This document shows, one piece after another, positions 18,777 to 28,107 of a stretch of 64,000 nt of DNA. The translations under genes and the position numbers were made by a program. The notes below the pieces were generated by a model. The model was not told the DNA's origin. It did no database searches and worked only from the letters and a program-made list of their open reading frames with translations. The DNA comes from Maledivibacter halophilus (GTDB taxonomy: Bacteria > Bacillota > Clostridia > Peptostreptococcales > Caminicellaceae). The stretch spans positions 1-64,000 of the forward strand of contig NZ_FUZT01000003.1 of NCBI RefSeq assembly GCF_900167445.1, written 5' to 3'. The first letter of the stretch is position 1. Each line of letters begins with the position of its first letter.

Positions 18777-19307
18777 CTACTTTGTCATTCTTTCTAAATA
18801 CTCCTTATAGCCCAAATCCTCTAATTTTTCTGCTTTGTTTTCTACTTCTCTTTGCAGATTATCTTTATACTCCTTAACTTTATCTCTAATTTTTCCATTC
18901 TTTACACCCAATATTTCGGCTCCTAAAATACCGGCATTTTTGGCTCCATTTATTGCCACTGTAGCAACTGGAACTCCACCGGGCATTTGAACAATTGATA
19001 AAAGGGAGTCAAGTCCACTTAGCTTCGATGTTTTTACTGGAACTCCTATAACCGGCAGCTCTGTAATTGAAGCAATCATTCCAGGTAGATGGGCTGCTCC
19101 TCCTGCCCCGGCAATAATCACCTCTAAGCCTCTATCCCTGGCAGTTTTTCCGTACTCAAATAGCTTCTGAGGAGTTCTATGGGCTGAAACTACTGTTAAT
19201 TCATAATCAATATCAAATTCATCCAATATTTTAGCCGCTTCACCCATAATCGGTAAATCTGAATCACTGCCCATAATAATTCCAATCAATGGTTTTTTAC
19301 TCTTCAT
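18777..19307 (-). CDS. purE: N5-carboxyaminoimidazole ribonucleotide mutase, class I PurE
   Basis: Converts N5-CAIR to CAIR. 176 residues; motifs [54 protein letters not shown] and GVPVATVAI identify class I PurE. The presence of purK next door fits a class I enzyme that uses N5-CAIR. The start overlaps the purK end by 11 bp and lies 5 nt after AAAGGAGG. Confidence 0.97.
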   Translation of the reverse strand: MKSKKPLIGIIMGSDSDLPIMGEAAKILDEFDIDYELTVVSAHRTPQKLFEYGKTARDRGLEVIIAGAGGAAHLPGMIASITELPVIGVPVKTSKLSGLDSLLSIVQMPGGVPVATVAINGAKNAGILGAEILGVKNGKIRDKVKEYKDNLQREVENKAEKLEDLGYKEYLERMTK

Positions 19308-20451
19308 GCTTAGCCTCCTTTGATACAGCCTTTAAAGTTTTCTTTACTTTATATGCCTTTTCTATAGCCTTGTCTATTTCTTTATCTACAATAGTGACAT
19401 GACCCATTTTTCTATAGGGCATTATCTCTTTCTTTCCATAAATATGAATACTAACACCTGGAATAGATAGAGTCTCCTCAACTCCTATATAATCTGCAGT
19501 TCCACAATGATTTTTTTCTCCTAAAATATTTATTACTACAGTAGGAATTATTAATTCCGTGGATCCAAGGGGTAAACCCATTATGCACCTTAAATGCTGC
19601 TCAAATTGAGAAGTAACACATCCTTCAATTGTATAATGACCTGAATTATGAACCCTTGGAGCAATTTCATTAACTAAAATTCTCTTATCCTTTGTAAGAA
19701 ACATTTCTATTCCAAAAACTCCTACACCATTTAAATTTTCTACACACTTAACGGCAATTTTCGATGCTTCCTCGTAAATACTTTCATCCACCCTTGCAGG
19801 GGCTATAATCATATCGCAGATATTTTTCTCTTCATCAAACTCCATTTCAACCAATGGATAACATTTGATTTCCCCTTGCTTATTTCTTGCAACCATTATT
19901 GCTAATTCTTTTTCAAAATCAATATACTCTTCAAGGAAGGATTCTGTTTTTAATCTGTTTTCTATATTCTCTTTATTTTTGATAACATAAACCCCTCTAC
20001 CGTCATAACCTCCTCTACAGGCTTTTTGAACAACGGGAAAAGCAGGTATTTCATCATCTAAAGCATTATGATCAACTTTTTTCCAATTACTAGTGGGAAT
20101 ATTAAATTCATCTAGAAATTCTTTCTGTTTTGATTTGTCCTTTATAATTTCTAAAACCCTTGAAGCAGGATAAATTTCTTTTCCTCTGTTCTCAAGTTTT
20201 TTTAGGATTTCAGTGTTTATATGTTCTATCTCAAAGGTAGTTATATCGCATTGATTAATTAATTCTTCAATTTTCCCTTTATCATTAAAATGGGAAACTA
20301 TTTGTTTGTTTGCAATTTCACTAGCGGGTGAATCAGGTGTTGGGTCTAAGATAATAACAAATAGCCCCATTTTCTTAGCCTCTTGTGCTATCATTTTACC
20401 TAGCTGGCCTCCACCTATAATTCCAATCTTCAAATCAATAAATCCCTTCAA
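19297..20451 (-). CDS. purK: N5-carboxyaminoimidazole ribonucleotide synthase
   Basis: ATP-grasp ligase that makes N5-CAIR from AIR, bicarbonate and ATP. Motifs: [71 protein letters not shown] and a C-terminal [20 protein letters not shown] place the start at TTG 20451 because AAGGGGTG lies just upstream. That gives 384 residues starting [11 protein letters not shown]. An in-frame TTG ten codons earlier has no ribosome-binding site. Overlaps purE. Confidence 0.95.
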   Translation of the reverse strand: MKGFIDLKIGIIGGGQLGKMIAQEAKKMGLFVIILDPTPDSPASEIANKQIVSHFNDKGKIEELINQCDITTFEIEHINTEILKKLENRGKEIYPASRVLEIIKDKSKQKEFLDEFNIPTSNWKKVDHNALDDEIPAFPVVQKACRGGYDGRGVYVIKNKENIENRLKTESFLEEYIDFEKELAIMVARNKQGEIKCYPLVEMEFDEEKNICDMIIAPARVDESIYEEASKIAVKCVENLNGVGVFGIEMFLTKDKRILVNEIAPRVHNSGHYTIEGCVTSQFEQHLRCIMGLPLGSTELIIPTVVINILGEKNHCGTADYIGVEETLSIPGVSIHIYGKKEIMPYRKMGHVTIVDKEIDKAIEKAYKVKKTLKAVSKEAKHEE

Positions 20452-20752
20452 ATATATCACCCCTTGATTTAATCTTAGCAAAAAGGATTTTTTAAGTCAA
20501 TGATTTATACGTATATTTTTATTTATTTTAGTTTTATAGTTCGTTTTAAATTGAACTTTATACATGTCTATTTTTGTTTCCGTTCACAAACATGTTTTGA
20601 GTTCCTAATTTATATAATCTAATCACTGAAAATTATAAGAAAAGTGTAAATATTGTGCTAGTAACTCAAATGTTTTATATTAAAAGTTTTATTTAAAAGA
20701 AATACTAAAACTCTAAATATATAGAAACTAGCACAATTAATTAAATTAATTT
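20452..20752. other. Gene-free gap between purL and purK
   Basis: About 300 bp without a gene. It contains a distant inverted pair GTGCTAGT / ACTAGCAC (about 20656 and 20730) and an AAATTGAACTTTATACAT stretch that vaguely resembles the tail of interspersed repeat A. No promoter or terminator was convincingly seen. Confidence 0.4.
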
Positions 20753-23700
20753 CTAACCAAAATATCTAATTCCAGCTTCAAATATCTTCTGATCCTTATC
20801 ACCTGGTACATTTTTGCATACATTCATGCCCATTCTTTCGGAATGTCCCATTTTTCCAAGTATCCTTCCATCAGGACTTGTTATTCCCTCAACAGCATTA
20901 AAGGATCCATTGGGGTTAAACTCTCCTTCATAGCTTGGATTACCATCAAAATCTACATATTGAGTAGCCACTCTGCCGCTTTCTATAAGCTCCTTCATTA
21001 CCTCTTCATTTGCCACAAATCGTCCTTCACCGTGGGACATAGCTATTCTATGAACATCTCCAACCTTTACATTATTAAACCATGGAGAAAGATTCGACAC
21101 AACCTTAGTCATGGACATACAGGAAATATGTCTTCCTATTTTATTAAATGTGAGGGTTGGTGAAGTTTCATCAATATCCCTTATTTCTCCATAAGGTACT
21201 AATCCCAGTTTTATAAGAGCTTGAAAGCCATTACATATACCTAATATTAATCCATCCTTGTTTTTAATAAGATTCATAACGGCTTCTTTAACCCTTGGAT
21301 TTCTAAATACAGTTGCTATAAATTTACCGGAACCATCGGGTTCATCTCCAGCACTAAATCCACCGGGCAGCGCTATTATCTGGCAGTTATTTATCTTTTC
21401 TACCATTTCTTCAATAGATTCTTCAATATCCCTTGAAGTAAGATTTTTTAATACAAAGGTATCTGCTTTTCCACCAGCCCTTTCGAAGGCCTTTGCTGTA
21501 TCGTATTCACAATTTGTTCCAGGGAATACAGGTATAAATATCCTTGGCTTTGCAATTTTTACCAAAGATTTTATTACATTACCATTTTTATATAATATAT
21601 TTTGAGGTTTTCCCTGAACATCCTCTTTTGTTGGGAAAATATCCTTTAAAGGTTCCCTCCAGGCATTTATAGCCTCATCTAAATCAATGCTTACTTCATT
21701 AACATCTATAGATTGTTTTAATTGTGTTCTTCCTAAAACTTCATATTCTATTCCAGCTAATAATTCTTTTAAATTTTCATCTGGATCTATTTCTATAATC
21801 ATTGAACCACAGTGGTCCTTAAATAATTTACCGCTTTCTATTCTATTATTAAATGTAAAACCTATTTTATTACCAAAGGACATTTTTGAAATTCCAGCTG
21901 CTATACCACCTATTCTTACAGCTTGTGCAGATAGAATTTTTCCCCTTTGAATAAGCTCATAAATCTTAGAGTAGTTTTTATCAAGAATATCAAAGTTTGG
22001 GATATTTCTTTCATCCTTTTTAAGGGGAACAAAAACTACAGTACTATTTTTCTTCTTAAACTCCGGTGATATTATTTTTCTAGCATCGGCAATGTCTACA
22101 GCAAAGGACACCAAAGTAGGAGGAACATTTAAATCCTTAAAGGTTCCTGACATGCTGTCTTTACCGCCAATTGCCGGTACTGAAAGTTTCTTTTGAACAT
22201 AAAAGGCTCCAAGTAGTGCACTAAGTGGCTTACCCCATTTTTCTCTATTATCTCCCAGCTTTTCAAAATACTCCTGTAATGTTAATCTAATCTTTTTATA
22301 GTCTCCTCCAAGGGCCACAATTTTTGAAATCGATTCTATTAAAGCATACATAGCTCCATGGAAGGGACTCCATTTAGCAAGCCTTGGGTTATATCCATAG
22401 GTCATTATACTGCAGGTATTGGTTTCTCCATCTAATACAGGTATCTTTGCTACCATTCCTTCCGATGGAGTAAGTGAATGCTTCCCACCAAATGGCATCA
22501 GTACAGTTGAAGCACCTATTGTGCTGTCGAATCTTTCAACTAGTCCTTTTTGATCTGCAACATTTAAATCCTTAAGATTTTCTATCCATGCCCTTTTTAT
22601 TTCCTTATCCTTATATAAATTAGCAGTTTCATCAAAATAGTTATCCTTATGGGACGGTTGAATTATTTTTGCACTGGTTTTTTGTTTAACTCCATTACTG
22701 TCCAAAAACTCTCTACTTATATCAAAAATATTTTTTCCACGCCATTTCATTATTAATCTGCCGGTATCCGTTACCCTCGCCACTAAAGTGGCTTCCAGAT
22801 TTTCCTGCTTTGAAAGTTCCTTAAATCTATCTAAGTCTTTTTTGTCAATTACTACTGCCATACGCTCTTGGGACTCTGATATTGCAAGCTCTGTCCCATC
22901 TAATCCTTCATATTTCTTAGGAACCTTATCAAGGTCTATTTCAATGCTGTCTGCAAGCTCTCCTATGGCTACAGAAACTCCACCTGCTCCAAAGTCATTA
23001 CATTTTTTAATAATCTTTGCAAGCTCTGGCTTCCTAAATAGCCTTTGTATTTTTCTTTCCGTTGGCGGATTACCTTTTTGAACCTCTGCTCCACAAGTAA
23101 AAATAGATTCTTCTGTGTGTTCCTTAGAAGACCCTGTGGCTCCACCGCATCCGTCTCTACCTGTTCTTCCTCCTACCAGTAATATCAAATCTCCCTTGAC
23201 AGGCTTTTCCCTTTTAACATTTTCCTTTGGAGCTGCTGCAATAACTGCTCCAACTTCCATTCTCTTGGCCACAAATCCTTCATCATATACTTCTGCAACC
23301 TGTCCAGTGGCAAGTCCTATCTGATTTCCATAGGAACTGTAGCCATGGGCAGCTTCCACGGTGATTTTTCTTTGGGGCAGCTTTCCTGGCAATGTCTCTT
23401 CTATGCTTTTTCTTGGATCTCCACTCCCTGTAACTCTCATGGCCTGATAAACATATGATCTACCTGATAGAGGGTCCCTTATTGCTCCTCCAAGACAAGT
23501 AGCCGCTCCACCAAAGGGTTCTATTTCAGTAGGATGATTATGGGTTTCATTTTTAAACATAACTAGCCATTTTTCATTTTTCCCATTTACATCAACATCT
23601 ACTTCAATGCTGCAGGCATTTATTTCATCGGATACTTCAAGATCGTCAAGTTTTCCTTTTTTCCTAAGCTCTTTCATACCAATAACAGCTATATCCATAA

Positions 23701-24523
23701 GACAAATATCCTTATCTTTATCACCGTAAACGTACTCCCTAGATTTTAGATATTCTTCATAGGCCCTTTCAATTGGATCGCTGTAAAAGCCTTCTTCTAT
23801 TTCAGCTTCTTCTATTTTAGTAAGGAAGGTAGTATGTCTACAGTGATCTGACCAATAGGTATCTATTGCCTTTAGCTCGGTAACTGTTGGATTTCTCTTT
23901 TCTATATCTCTAAAATAATCTCTACAGAATACAAGATCATCTATGTTCATTGCAAATCCAAATTCTTCTCTAAAACTAGCTATTCCCTCTTCTTTCTTGT
24001 CAATAAATCCTTCTAAAATCATTACGTCATTAGGAACTACAGTCTCCATTTCAAGGCTCTTTGGCTTTTCAAGGGAAGCTTCTCTGGAATCCACAGGATT
24101 TATACAATAATCTCTAATTTTTTCAAAATCTTTATCCGTTATGCTACCCTTTAATATTAATAATTTAGCAACATGAATAATTGGCCTTTCTTTTTGAGTC
24201 AATATCTGTACACATTGCTCAGCAGAATCGGCTCTTTGGTCGTATTGTCCCGGCAAAAACTCTATTGCTAATGTTTTTTCATTCTCATCAATATTTATAT
24301 CTTCTTCATATACATTGTCTACATTTGGTTCTGAAAAGATGATATTTTTTGCTTTATTAAATTCAACATCTGAAATTCCCGATACATCATAGCGATTGAT
24401 AACCCTTATTTCTTCTAAGTTTCTTATCCCTAAATCATCTTTTATGTCCTTAAGTAGATGCTTAGCTTCCACATCAAAACCACTTTTCTTTTCAACAAAT
24501 AGTCGTCTTACTATTTTATTCAC
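20753..24523 (-). CDS. purL: Phosphoribosylformylglycinamidine synthase, single-chain form
   Basis: Makes FGAM from FGAR, glutamine and ATP (step 4). At 1256 residues this is the large fused form, not the PurS/PurQ/small-PurL set of Bacillus. The N-terminal PurS-like region is followed by the synthase domains (TYWSDHCRHTTFLT, KNETHNHPTEIEPFGGAATC, GAGGVSVAIGELAD, PAIGGKDSMSG) and a C-terminal class I glutaminase. The glutaminase shows FPGTNCEYDTAKAFERAGG, LPGGFSAGDEPDGSGKF, the nucleophile in ILGICNGFQALIKLGL and the late MGHSERMG. Start is GTG at 24523 after GGGGG. First gene of the operon. The 312-bp gap to the divergent LysR gene must hold the pur promoter, but no riboswitch was recognised there. 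Confidence 0.96.
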   Translation of the reverse strand: MNKIVRRLFVEKKSGFDVEAKHLLKDIKDDLGIRNLEEIRVINRYDVSGISDVEFNKAKNIIFSEPNVDNVYEEDINIDENEKTLAIEFLPGQYDQRADSAEQCVQILTQKERPIIHVAKLLILKGSITDKDFEKIRDYCINPVDSREASLEKPKSLEMETVVPNDVMILEGFIDKKEEGIASFREEFGFAMNIDDLVFCRDYFRDIEKRNPTVTELKAIDTYWSDHCRHTTFLTKIEEAEIEEGFYSDPIERAYEEYLKSREYVYGDKDKDICLMDIAVIGMKELRKKGKLDDLEVSDEINACSIEVDVDVNGKNEKWLVMFKNETHNHPTEIEPFGGAATCLGGAIRDPLSGRSYVYQAMRVTGSGDPRKSIEETLPGKLPQRKITVEAAHGYSSYGNQIGLATGQVAEVYDEGFVAKRMEVGAVIAAAPKENVKREKPVKGDLILLVGGRTGRDGCGGATGSSKEHTEESIFTCGAEVQKGNPPTERKIQRLFRKPELAKIIKKCNDFGAGGVSVAIGELADSIEIDLDKVPKKYEGLDGTELAISESQERMAVVIDKKDLDRFKELSKQENLEATLVARVTDTGRLIMKWRGKNIFDISREFLDSNGVKQKTSAKIIQPSHKDNYFDETANLYKDKEIKRAWIENLKDLNVADQKGLVERFDSTIGASTVLMPFGGKHSLTPSEGMVAKIPVLDGETNTCSIMTYGYNPRLAKWSPFHGAMYALIESISKIVALGGDYKKIRLTLQEYFEKLGDNREKWGKPLSALLGAFYVQKKLSVPAIGGKDSMSGTFKDLNVPPTLVSFAVDIADARKIISPEFKKKNSTVVFVPLKKDERNIPNFDILDKNYSKIYELIQRGKILSAQAVRIGGIAAGISKMSFGNKIGFTFNNRIESGKLFKDHCGSMIIEIDPDENLKELLAGIEYEVLGRTQLKQSIDVNEVSIDLDEAINAWREPLKDIFPTKEDVQGKPQNILYKNGNVIKSLVKIAKPRIFIPVFPGTNCEYDTAKAFERAGGKADTFVLKNLTSRDIEESIEEMVEKINNCQIIALPGGFSAGDEPDGSGKFIATVFRNPRVKEAVMNLIKNKDGLILGICNGFQALIKLGLVPYGEIRDIDETSPTLTFNKIGRHISCMSMTKVVSNLSPWFNNVKVGDVHRIAMSHGEGRFVANEEVMKELIESGRVATQYVDFDGNPSYEGEFNPNGSFNAVEGITSPDGRILGKMGHSERMGMNVCKNVPGDKDQKIFEAGIRYFG

Positions 24524-24690
24524 GAGATAACCCCCTATATATAATAGTTTTTCAACTAAAATTATCTAATTTTTTATCTGTTTCTTATACTACAAAGATT
24601 TAATCCTAGTCATTATTTATTATTAATTATTAATTGCTTTATAAATCTGTTTATCCTTTTTTATTCAATCTAAAACTTATTTTTACATGA

Positions 24691-24752
24691 GCCAAAAGGA
24701 TTCTCAGTGGCTACGACCGCAAATTGAACTTTTAAAGGCGTACATTTATACT
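24691..24752. repeat. Interspersed repeat A, copy 2 (purL-LysR gap)
   Basis: Shares GCCAAAAGGATTCTCAGTGG plus the following CTA with 13018-13082, then a diverged tail with GTACATTTATAC. Located 168-229 bp upstream of the purL start, so it may lie in the pur leader or upstream of the promoter. Non-coding. Confidence 0.6.
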
Positions 24753-24756
24753 TCTC

Positions 24757-24785
24757 TTTACAATTAAATTCTAACATAGTAAAAT
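24757..24785 (+). promoter_or_regulatory. Probable sigma-A promoter of the LysR gene
   Basis: TTTACA, a 17-bp spacer and TAAAAT, about 50 bp upstream of the LysR ATG. Good spacing, but in very AT-rich DNA, so support is moderate. Confidence 0.45.
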
Positions 24786-24835
24786 ATATAAATAAAATTA
24801 ATAATATTAATAATTATTATAAGGAGTGCTAATGC

Positions 24836-25717
24836 ATGGATATTAATTTTGAATTATATAAAGTTTTCTATTTTGCAGCAAAAACCATGAATTTTTCTAA
24901 GGCTGCCGAAAAGCTTTATGTCTCCCAATCAGCAGTAAGCCAATCTATAAAGCTTTTAGAAAAAAAACTGGATACTAAGCTCTTCTTTAGGCACACAAAA
25001 AATATGAAATTGACCTGTGAAGGTGAAACTCTTTTTAAGCATATAGAACAAGCCTTTAATTTTATAAAGTCCGGTGAAAGGGCTTTATTTGAAATAAGTA
25101 ATTTAATGGAAGGCGAAATCCGCATCGGTGCCAGCGATACCATTTGTAAATATTTTCTCCTACCCTACTTCAAAAAATTCCATGAAAATTATCCAAATAT
25201 TAAGATTCACATAACTAACAGGCCCTCTCCTTTATGTCTAGAACTTCTTAAAAGGGGAAATATTGATATAGCTGTAATTAATTTAAGTGATAAATACAAA
25301 TATGAAAATCTAGAAGTGACTCCAGTAAAGACTATACAGGATGTTTTTATTGGGGGAGAAAGATTTAATGAGTTGAAGGATAAAACTATCAACCTTAAAG
25401 AACTGGAAAAGTATCCAATATTAAGTCTGGAAAAGAATTCTACAACAAGGGTTTATTTTGAAAAGCTCATCAAGAAAAACAATGTGAAAATTTCTCCAGA
25501 AATAGAACTTGACAGTATAGATTTGCTTGTGGAAATGACTAAAATTGGGCTAGGAATTTCCTTTGTTATAGAGGATGCAATTAAGGAGGATCTGAAGAAA
25601 GGAAATATATTTACTCTTAATATGAAAGAAAAGATTCCAAGTAGAAGTATAGGTATTGTCACCCATAAAAAAATACCCCTGCCATCTGCTGGTAAGGAGT
25701 TTCTTGGGATGTTTTGA
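24836..25717 (+). CDS. LysR family transcriptional regulator
   Basis: A 293-residue regulator divergent from purL. The N-terminal winged helix is at about 1-60 (FYFAAKTMNFSKAAEKLYVS, then QSAVSQSIKLLEKKLDTKLF). The C-terminal substrate-binding domain begins near GEIRIGASDTICKYFLLPY. AAGGAG lies nine bases before the ATG. LysR proteins often control the divergent gene, but purine operons are more usually controlled by PurR, riboswitches or attenuation. A direct link to pur is therefore only a possibility. No distinctive effector residues could be recognised. Confidence 0.92.
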   Translation: MDINFELYKVFYFAAKTMNFSKAAEKLYVSQSAVSQSIKLLEKKLDTKLFFRHTKNMKLTCEGETLFKHIEQAFNFIKSGERALFEISNLMEGEIRIGASDTICKYFLLPYFKKFHENYPNIKIHITNRPSPLCLELLKRGNIDIAVINLSDKYKYENLEVTPVKTIQDVFIGGERFNELKDKTINLKELEKYPILSLEKNSTTRVYFEKLIKKNNVKISPEIELDSIDLLVEMTKIGLGISFVIEDAIKEDLKKGNIFTLNMKEKIPSRSIGIVTHKKIPLPSAGKEFLGMF

Positions 25718-25719
25718 TA

Positions 25720-25842
25720 TTAATATCTATTCCAATAATACAGTATATTTGCAATACCACCTTTAATTATGGATATTGTTATATAAGCACATACTATCCC
25801 AATAGACAATATATAAAGATGTTTTATTGACGATTTACTCAT
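25720..25842 (-). CDS. Possible small membrane protein (40 residues)
   Basis: An open frame starting MSKSSIKHLYILSIG with one hydrophobic span and a tail ending NILYYWNRY. It lies 47 bp downstream of the SdpI-like gene on the same strand. Only a weak GAGAG lies before the ATG. An in-frame TTG a few bases after the SdpI stop could extend it to about 54 residues. Not recognised as a family. It ends three bases from the LysR stop on the other strand, so the two genes converge without room for a terminator. Confidence 0.35.
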   Translation of the reverse strand: MSKSSIKHLYILSIGIVCAYITISIIKGGIANILYYWNRY

Positions 25843-25889
25843 TATACTCTCTAAAGCCCACTTTGCATAATCTATCCTTTTCAAATTAT

Positions 25890-26249
25890 TTATTCAGTTT
25901 TATTTCCATTTTTATCAAACTTCTTATGAAGTTCTACTTGTACAATAAGAAATACAATTACAATTATACCTAGAACTGAATATGCTATAATACTTATTAC
26001 TTGAGTATAATCTATCAATTTAGAGAAAACAAATGCTAATGAAATACATTCAAGTACGATACCCATTCCTAAAAAAAGTTGCCCAGCTCTTTTATTAGCA
26101 TATTTCCATGTACTTATGGATCTTGATGATGCTCTTGTTCTAAATCCCCAAATGTTATTTATTTTTTTTGCAGGTAAAAGTAAAAAAGTCACCCCTGCAA
26201 TAATTATAATAAAAGGTAAAACAACTATTTTTATAATATTTAAAACCAT
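25890..26249 (-). CDS. SdpI-like integral membrane protein
   Basis: A 119-residue membrane protein with three hydrophobic spans: about 4-26, 58-76 and 86-106. Between the first and second spans is the SdpI-type motif NIWGFRTRASSRSISTWKYAN. This resembles the conserved GIRTP...W..AN segment of the C-terminal domain of SdpI, the Bacillus immunity protein against SdpC toxin. The ATG at 26249 follows GGAGGGG by seven bases; a GTG two codons earlier overlaps the site. Proteins of this kind are common and mostly uncharacterised, and there is no sdpC-like toxin gene nearby. An immunity role is not claimed. Confidence 0.75.
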   Translation of the reverse strand: MVLNIIKIVVLPFIIIIAGVTFLLLPAKKINNIWGFRTRASSRSISTWKYANKRAGQLFLGMGIVLECISLAFVFSKLIDYTQVISIIAYSVLGIIVIVFLIVQVELHKKFDKNGNKTE

Positions 26250-26340
26250 TAGCACCCCTCCAGGTTTTAATACATGATATAGATAAACAAGTTTAAGATT
26301 AAAAATTACTTATACTAACTTGTAGCATTAATAAGAGATT

Positions 26341-26560
26341 TGACTTCAAGTTTATTAGAATTCATATAGCTAAGATAACCTACGATAAATTCTTCCCTTG
26401 GAACTCATTTTTCAAAACACATTCTTGCTTAAATCCTATTGTCTTAAATAATTCTAAAGCCTTAATATCCTAACTCTTATTTTTTCTATATTCTTAGCAA
26501 TTGGTTTAACAAGCCTATCTAACATCCTTCTCAAAACTAGCATTAATTCTTCTTTTTCAG
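26341..26560 (-). pseudogene. Decayed GNAT-like acetyltransferase fragment
   Basis: In shifted frames on the minus strand one reads EELMLVLRRMLDRLVKPIAK and then DIKALELFKTIGFKQECVLK. The second piece resembles the C-terminal ALELYKKLGF region of GNAT acetyltransferases. Stops and a frame change separate the pieces. No start or ribosome-binding site was found. The family call rests on that one motif. Confidence 0.35.
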
Positions 26561-26572
26561 AAGATAGACGTT

Positions 26573-26819
26573 TTTTTTTACAAATGGTTCAGGCGAATTA
26601 TTATTTCATGAAATTCTTGGACATATGTTAGAAGGTGATAGAATTGTAGCTTCCACATCTCCTTTTACCAATAAACAGGGAAGATTAGTAGTAGGAGAAA
26701 ACATCACTTTGATTGATGATCCGACAATAGAAGGTGCTTGGGGAAGCTACAATTATAATGATGAAGGTATAAAATCAAATAAAAATAGTGCTTTCATCCC
26801 ATCCACTTATAGAAGATAG
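26573..26819 (+). pseudogene. TldD/PmbA-type metallopeptidase fragment
   Basis: An open stretch of about 80 codons reads TNGSGELLFHEILGHMLEGD and continues SPFTNKQGR, ITLIDDPT, WGSYNYNDEG. This matches the zinc-binding HExxxH segment and the following DDxT, WGSxxxDDEG core of TldD/PmbA (U62) peptidases, which are normally about 450 residues. Both the N-terminal half and the C-terminal domain are missing, and no ribosome-binding site precedes an ATG. It is a gene remnant. Confidence 0.75.
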
Positions 26820-26857
26820 GAAAATTTCACACTATTTTGTTAAAAAACACTAAAAAT

Positions 26858-27123
26858 TTAATATTCTTTTTCCAGCCAAGTATTTATATAGTTAATATAT
26901 TTGCCAAAATCCTCAAAATGATTTTTAAATTTATCTACCATAATTTTTTTATCTATTCTCATATAATCATGTACCAGTATATTTCTATTTATAATCCCCT
27001 TTCAATTGCCCAATACTTTATCATATCTTCCTTTAGATTTTCTTCGTTTATATCAGCTGATACAGTATTATTTAATTTTTATTCTAGTATATATTTGACT
27101 TCATCTAAATTTTTTTGTATCAT
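26858..27123 (-). pseudogene. Decayed HepT-like (DUF86) toxin gene
   Basis: Minus-strand frames read MIQKNLDEVKYILE, stop, NEENLKEDMIKYWAIERGL, then after a stop and frame shift NRNILVHDYMRIDKK and ending NTWLEKEY. The RNxLVHxYxxID pattern and the AIERxL helix are characteristic of HepT, the RNase toxin of MntA-HepT pairs. In-frame stops and a missing middle show it is broken. No MntA nucleotidyltransferase gene is adjacent. Confidence 0.65.
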
Positions 27124-27153
27124 ATATATCTCTACTTGTACTTTAAAATTTTG

Positions 27154-27450
27154 TTATCTTCCACCCCTTATTACTCTAAGCTCTATTTCCTGTTTTTCAA
27201 CTTTACTTTTTATTTCCTTTACATCTTCTCTTAATCCACTTATTCCCTCTATACTCTGCTTGTATCCATCATAAAGGGCTTTATGGTTTTCGTCCATTTT
27301 ATTTTCTAGTCTAACTATATCCTTTTTTACACCGTCTATATCTTTTTTTACACCGTCAATTTTTTCATCAATCTTATTATCTAGTTTTTTAAATCCATTT
27401 TGCATTTCATTATACATTTTCGTTAGTAATTCAAAGGTTTTATCTTCCAT
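27154..27450 (-). CDS. Small coiled-coil protein, function unknown
   Basis: 98 residues, almost entirely charged heptads. It contains an internal repeat DGVKKDIDGVKKDI and a long amphipathic stretch to the C-terminal IRGGR. A GGGGG site lies before the ATG. Short coiled-coil proteins of this type are widespread in clostridia without assigned function. No membrane span or signal peptide. Codon use resembles the neighbours, so it appears to be a real gene between remnants. Confidence 0.7.
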   Translation of the reverse strand: MEDKTFELLTKMYNEMQNGFKKLDNKIDEKIDGVKKDIDGVKKDIVRLENKMDENHKALYDGYKQSIEGISGLREDVKEIKSKVEKQEIELRVIRGGR

Positions 27451-27536
27451 CGTTTTTACCCCCTTTTTTTCTTTATCCGTAGGTTTATTAATTATATTTT
27501 ATCATAAATATAAAGTGTTTTGATATTAATAACCCC

Positions 27537-27574
27537 AGTGAATAAAGCACTTTAAATTTAGTATCTTTTTTATT
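27537..27574. repeat. Short direct repeat, copy 1
   Basis: GTGAATAAAGCACTTTAAAT and the bases after it (TTAGTATCTTTTTTA) recur at 33055-33090 with one substitution. A fragment of the gene next to the second copy is duplicated about 450 bp from this one (28024-28095), pointing to an old duplication of this neighbourhood. Confidence 0.6.
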
Positions 27575-27612
27575 TAAATTATTACCGTCCTTTTATTAAA
27601 ATTTTTAGTTTT

Positions 27613-27957
27613 TTAATTCCAATAAACCAATTTTAAAAACATATTCATTATTTTTATTTGTTCCCTTAATTCTTCATCACTGGAAACGCCATAATATTTA
27701 CCCTTTATTCCCCTTGATTCCACTGTCCATAAAAATGACTTAAAATTGGGATAATCTTTAATAGCTTTTTTCATAAACCATATAAAATCCTCTAATTTCT
27801 TATATTTTAAAGTCTTATTTTTCTTTTCTATTTTATACTTCTCTAAATCCAACAACAGTTCAAAGGGAATCATAATTTGATAACGAAAATCATTTTTATC
27901 TTTTCCATCAAAGTCCCTTATATAATTTAAATAGCTTTCACACACTATTCTATACAT
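27613..27957 (-). CDS. Hypothetical cytosolic protein
   Basis: 114 residues beginning MYRIVCESYLNYIRDFD. Mixed helical composition, aromatic-rich (FIWFMKKA, FKSFLWTVES), no membrane span, no recognised domain. A GGGAG site lies 8 nt before the ATG. It lies 650 bp downstream of nothing co-directional except remnants, so it is probably monocistronic. I do not recognise the family. Confidence 0.6.
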   Translation of the reverse strand: MYRIVCESYLNYIRDFDGKDKNDFRYQIMIPFELLLDLEKYKIEKKNKTLKYKKLEDFIWFMKKAIKDYPNFKSFLWTVESRGIKGKYYGVSSDEELREQIKIMNMFLKLVYWN

Positions 27958-28023
27958 TATATCGCTCCCTAAATAATCTAAGCTTTTCTATATTTACATA
28001 ATTATATCAAAATCATCCTTATG

Positions 28024-28095
28024 TACAAGCAGCCTTGATAAACCTTCCCTATCCTTTCTTAAAATTTCTCCGGCTAAATTTCTGCTTTTTATATC
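28024..28095 (-). pseudogene. Duplicated 3' fragment of the DUF2383 gene
   Basis: The minus strand reads DIKSRNLAGEILRKDREGLS, nearly identical to the C-terminal region of the intact protein encoded at 33213-33644, and then diverges (RLLVHKDD). DNA identity is almost complete over about 60 bp. Neither start nor body of the gene is present. Confidence 0.8.
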
Positions 28096-28107
28096 CATGT
28101 TTTTGTT

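Noticed and set aside
24524-24835. Possible purine riboswitch in the purL leader
   Set aside because: None of the conserved loops (ATATGG, TTTCTACC, CCGTAAA) found at 35512-35578 occurs here on either strand.
25890-26249. Calling the SdpI-like protein an immunity protein for a peptide toxin
   Set aside because: No sdpC-like toxin gene is nearby and SdpI-domain proteins without toxins are very common.
26837-27274. A 145-codon plus-strand frame in the graveyard
   Set aside because: No ribosome-binding site and no family; the opposite strand carries a recognisable HepT remnant and a real coiled-coil gene.
27300-27360. Short tandem repeat that looked like a CRISPR or minisatellite
   Set aside because: It is the repeated DGVKKDI heptad of the coiled-coil gene, only two units, with no spacers.
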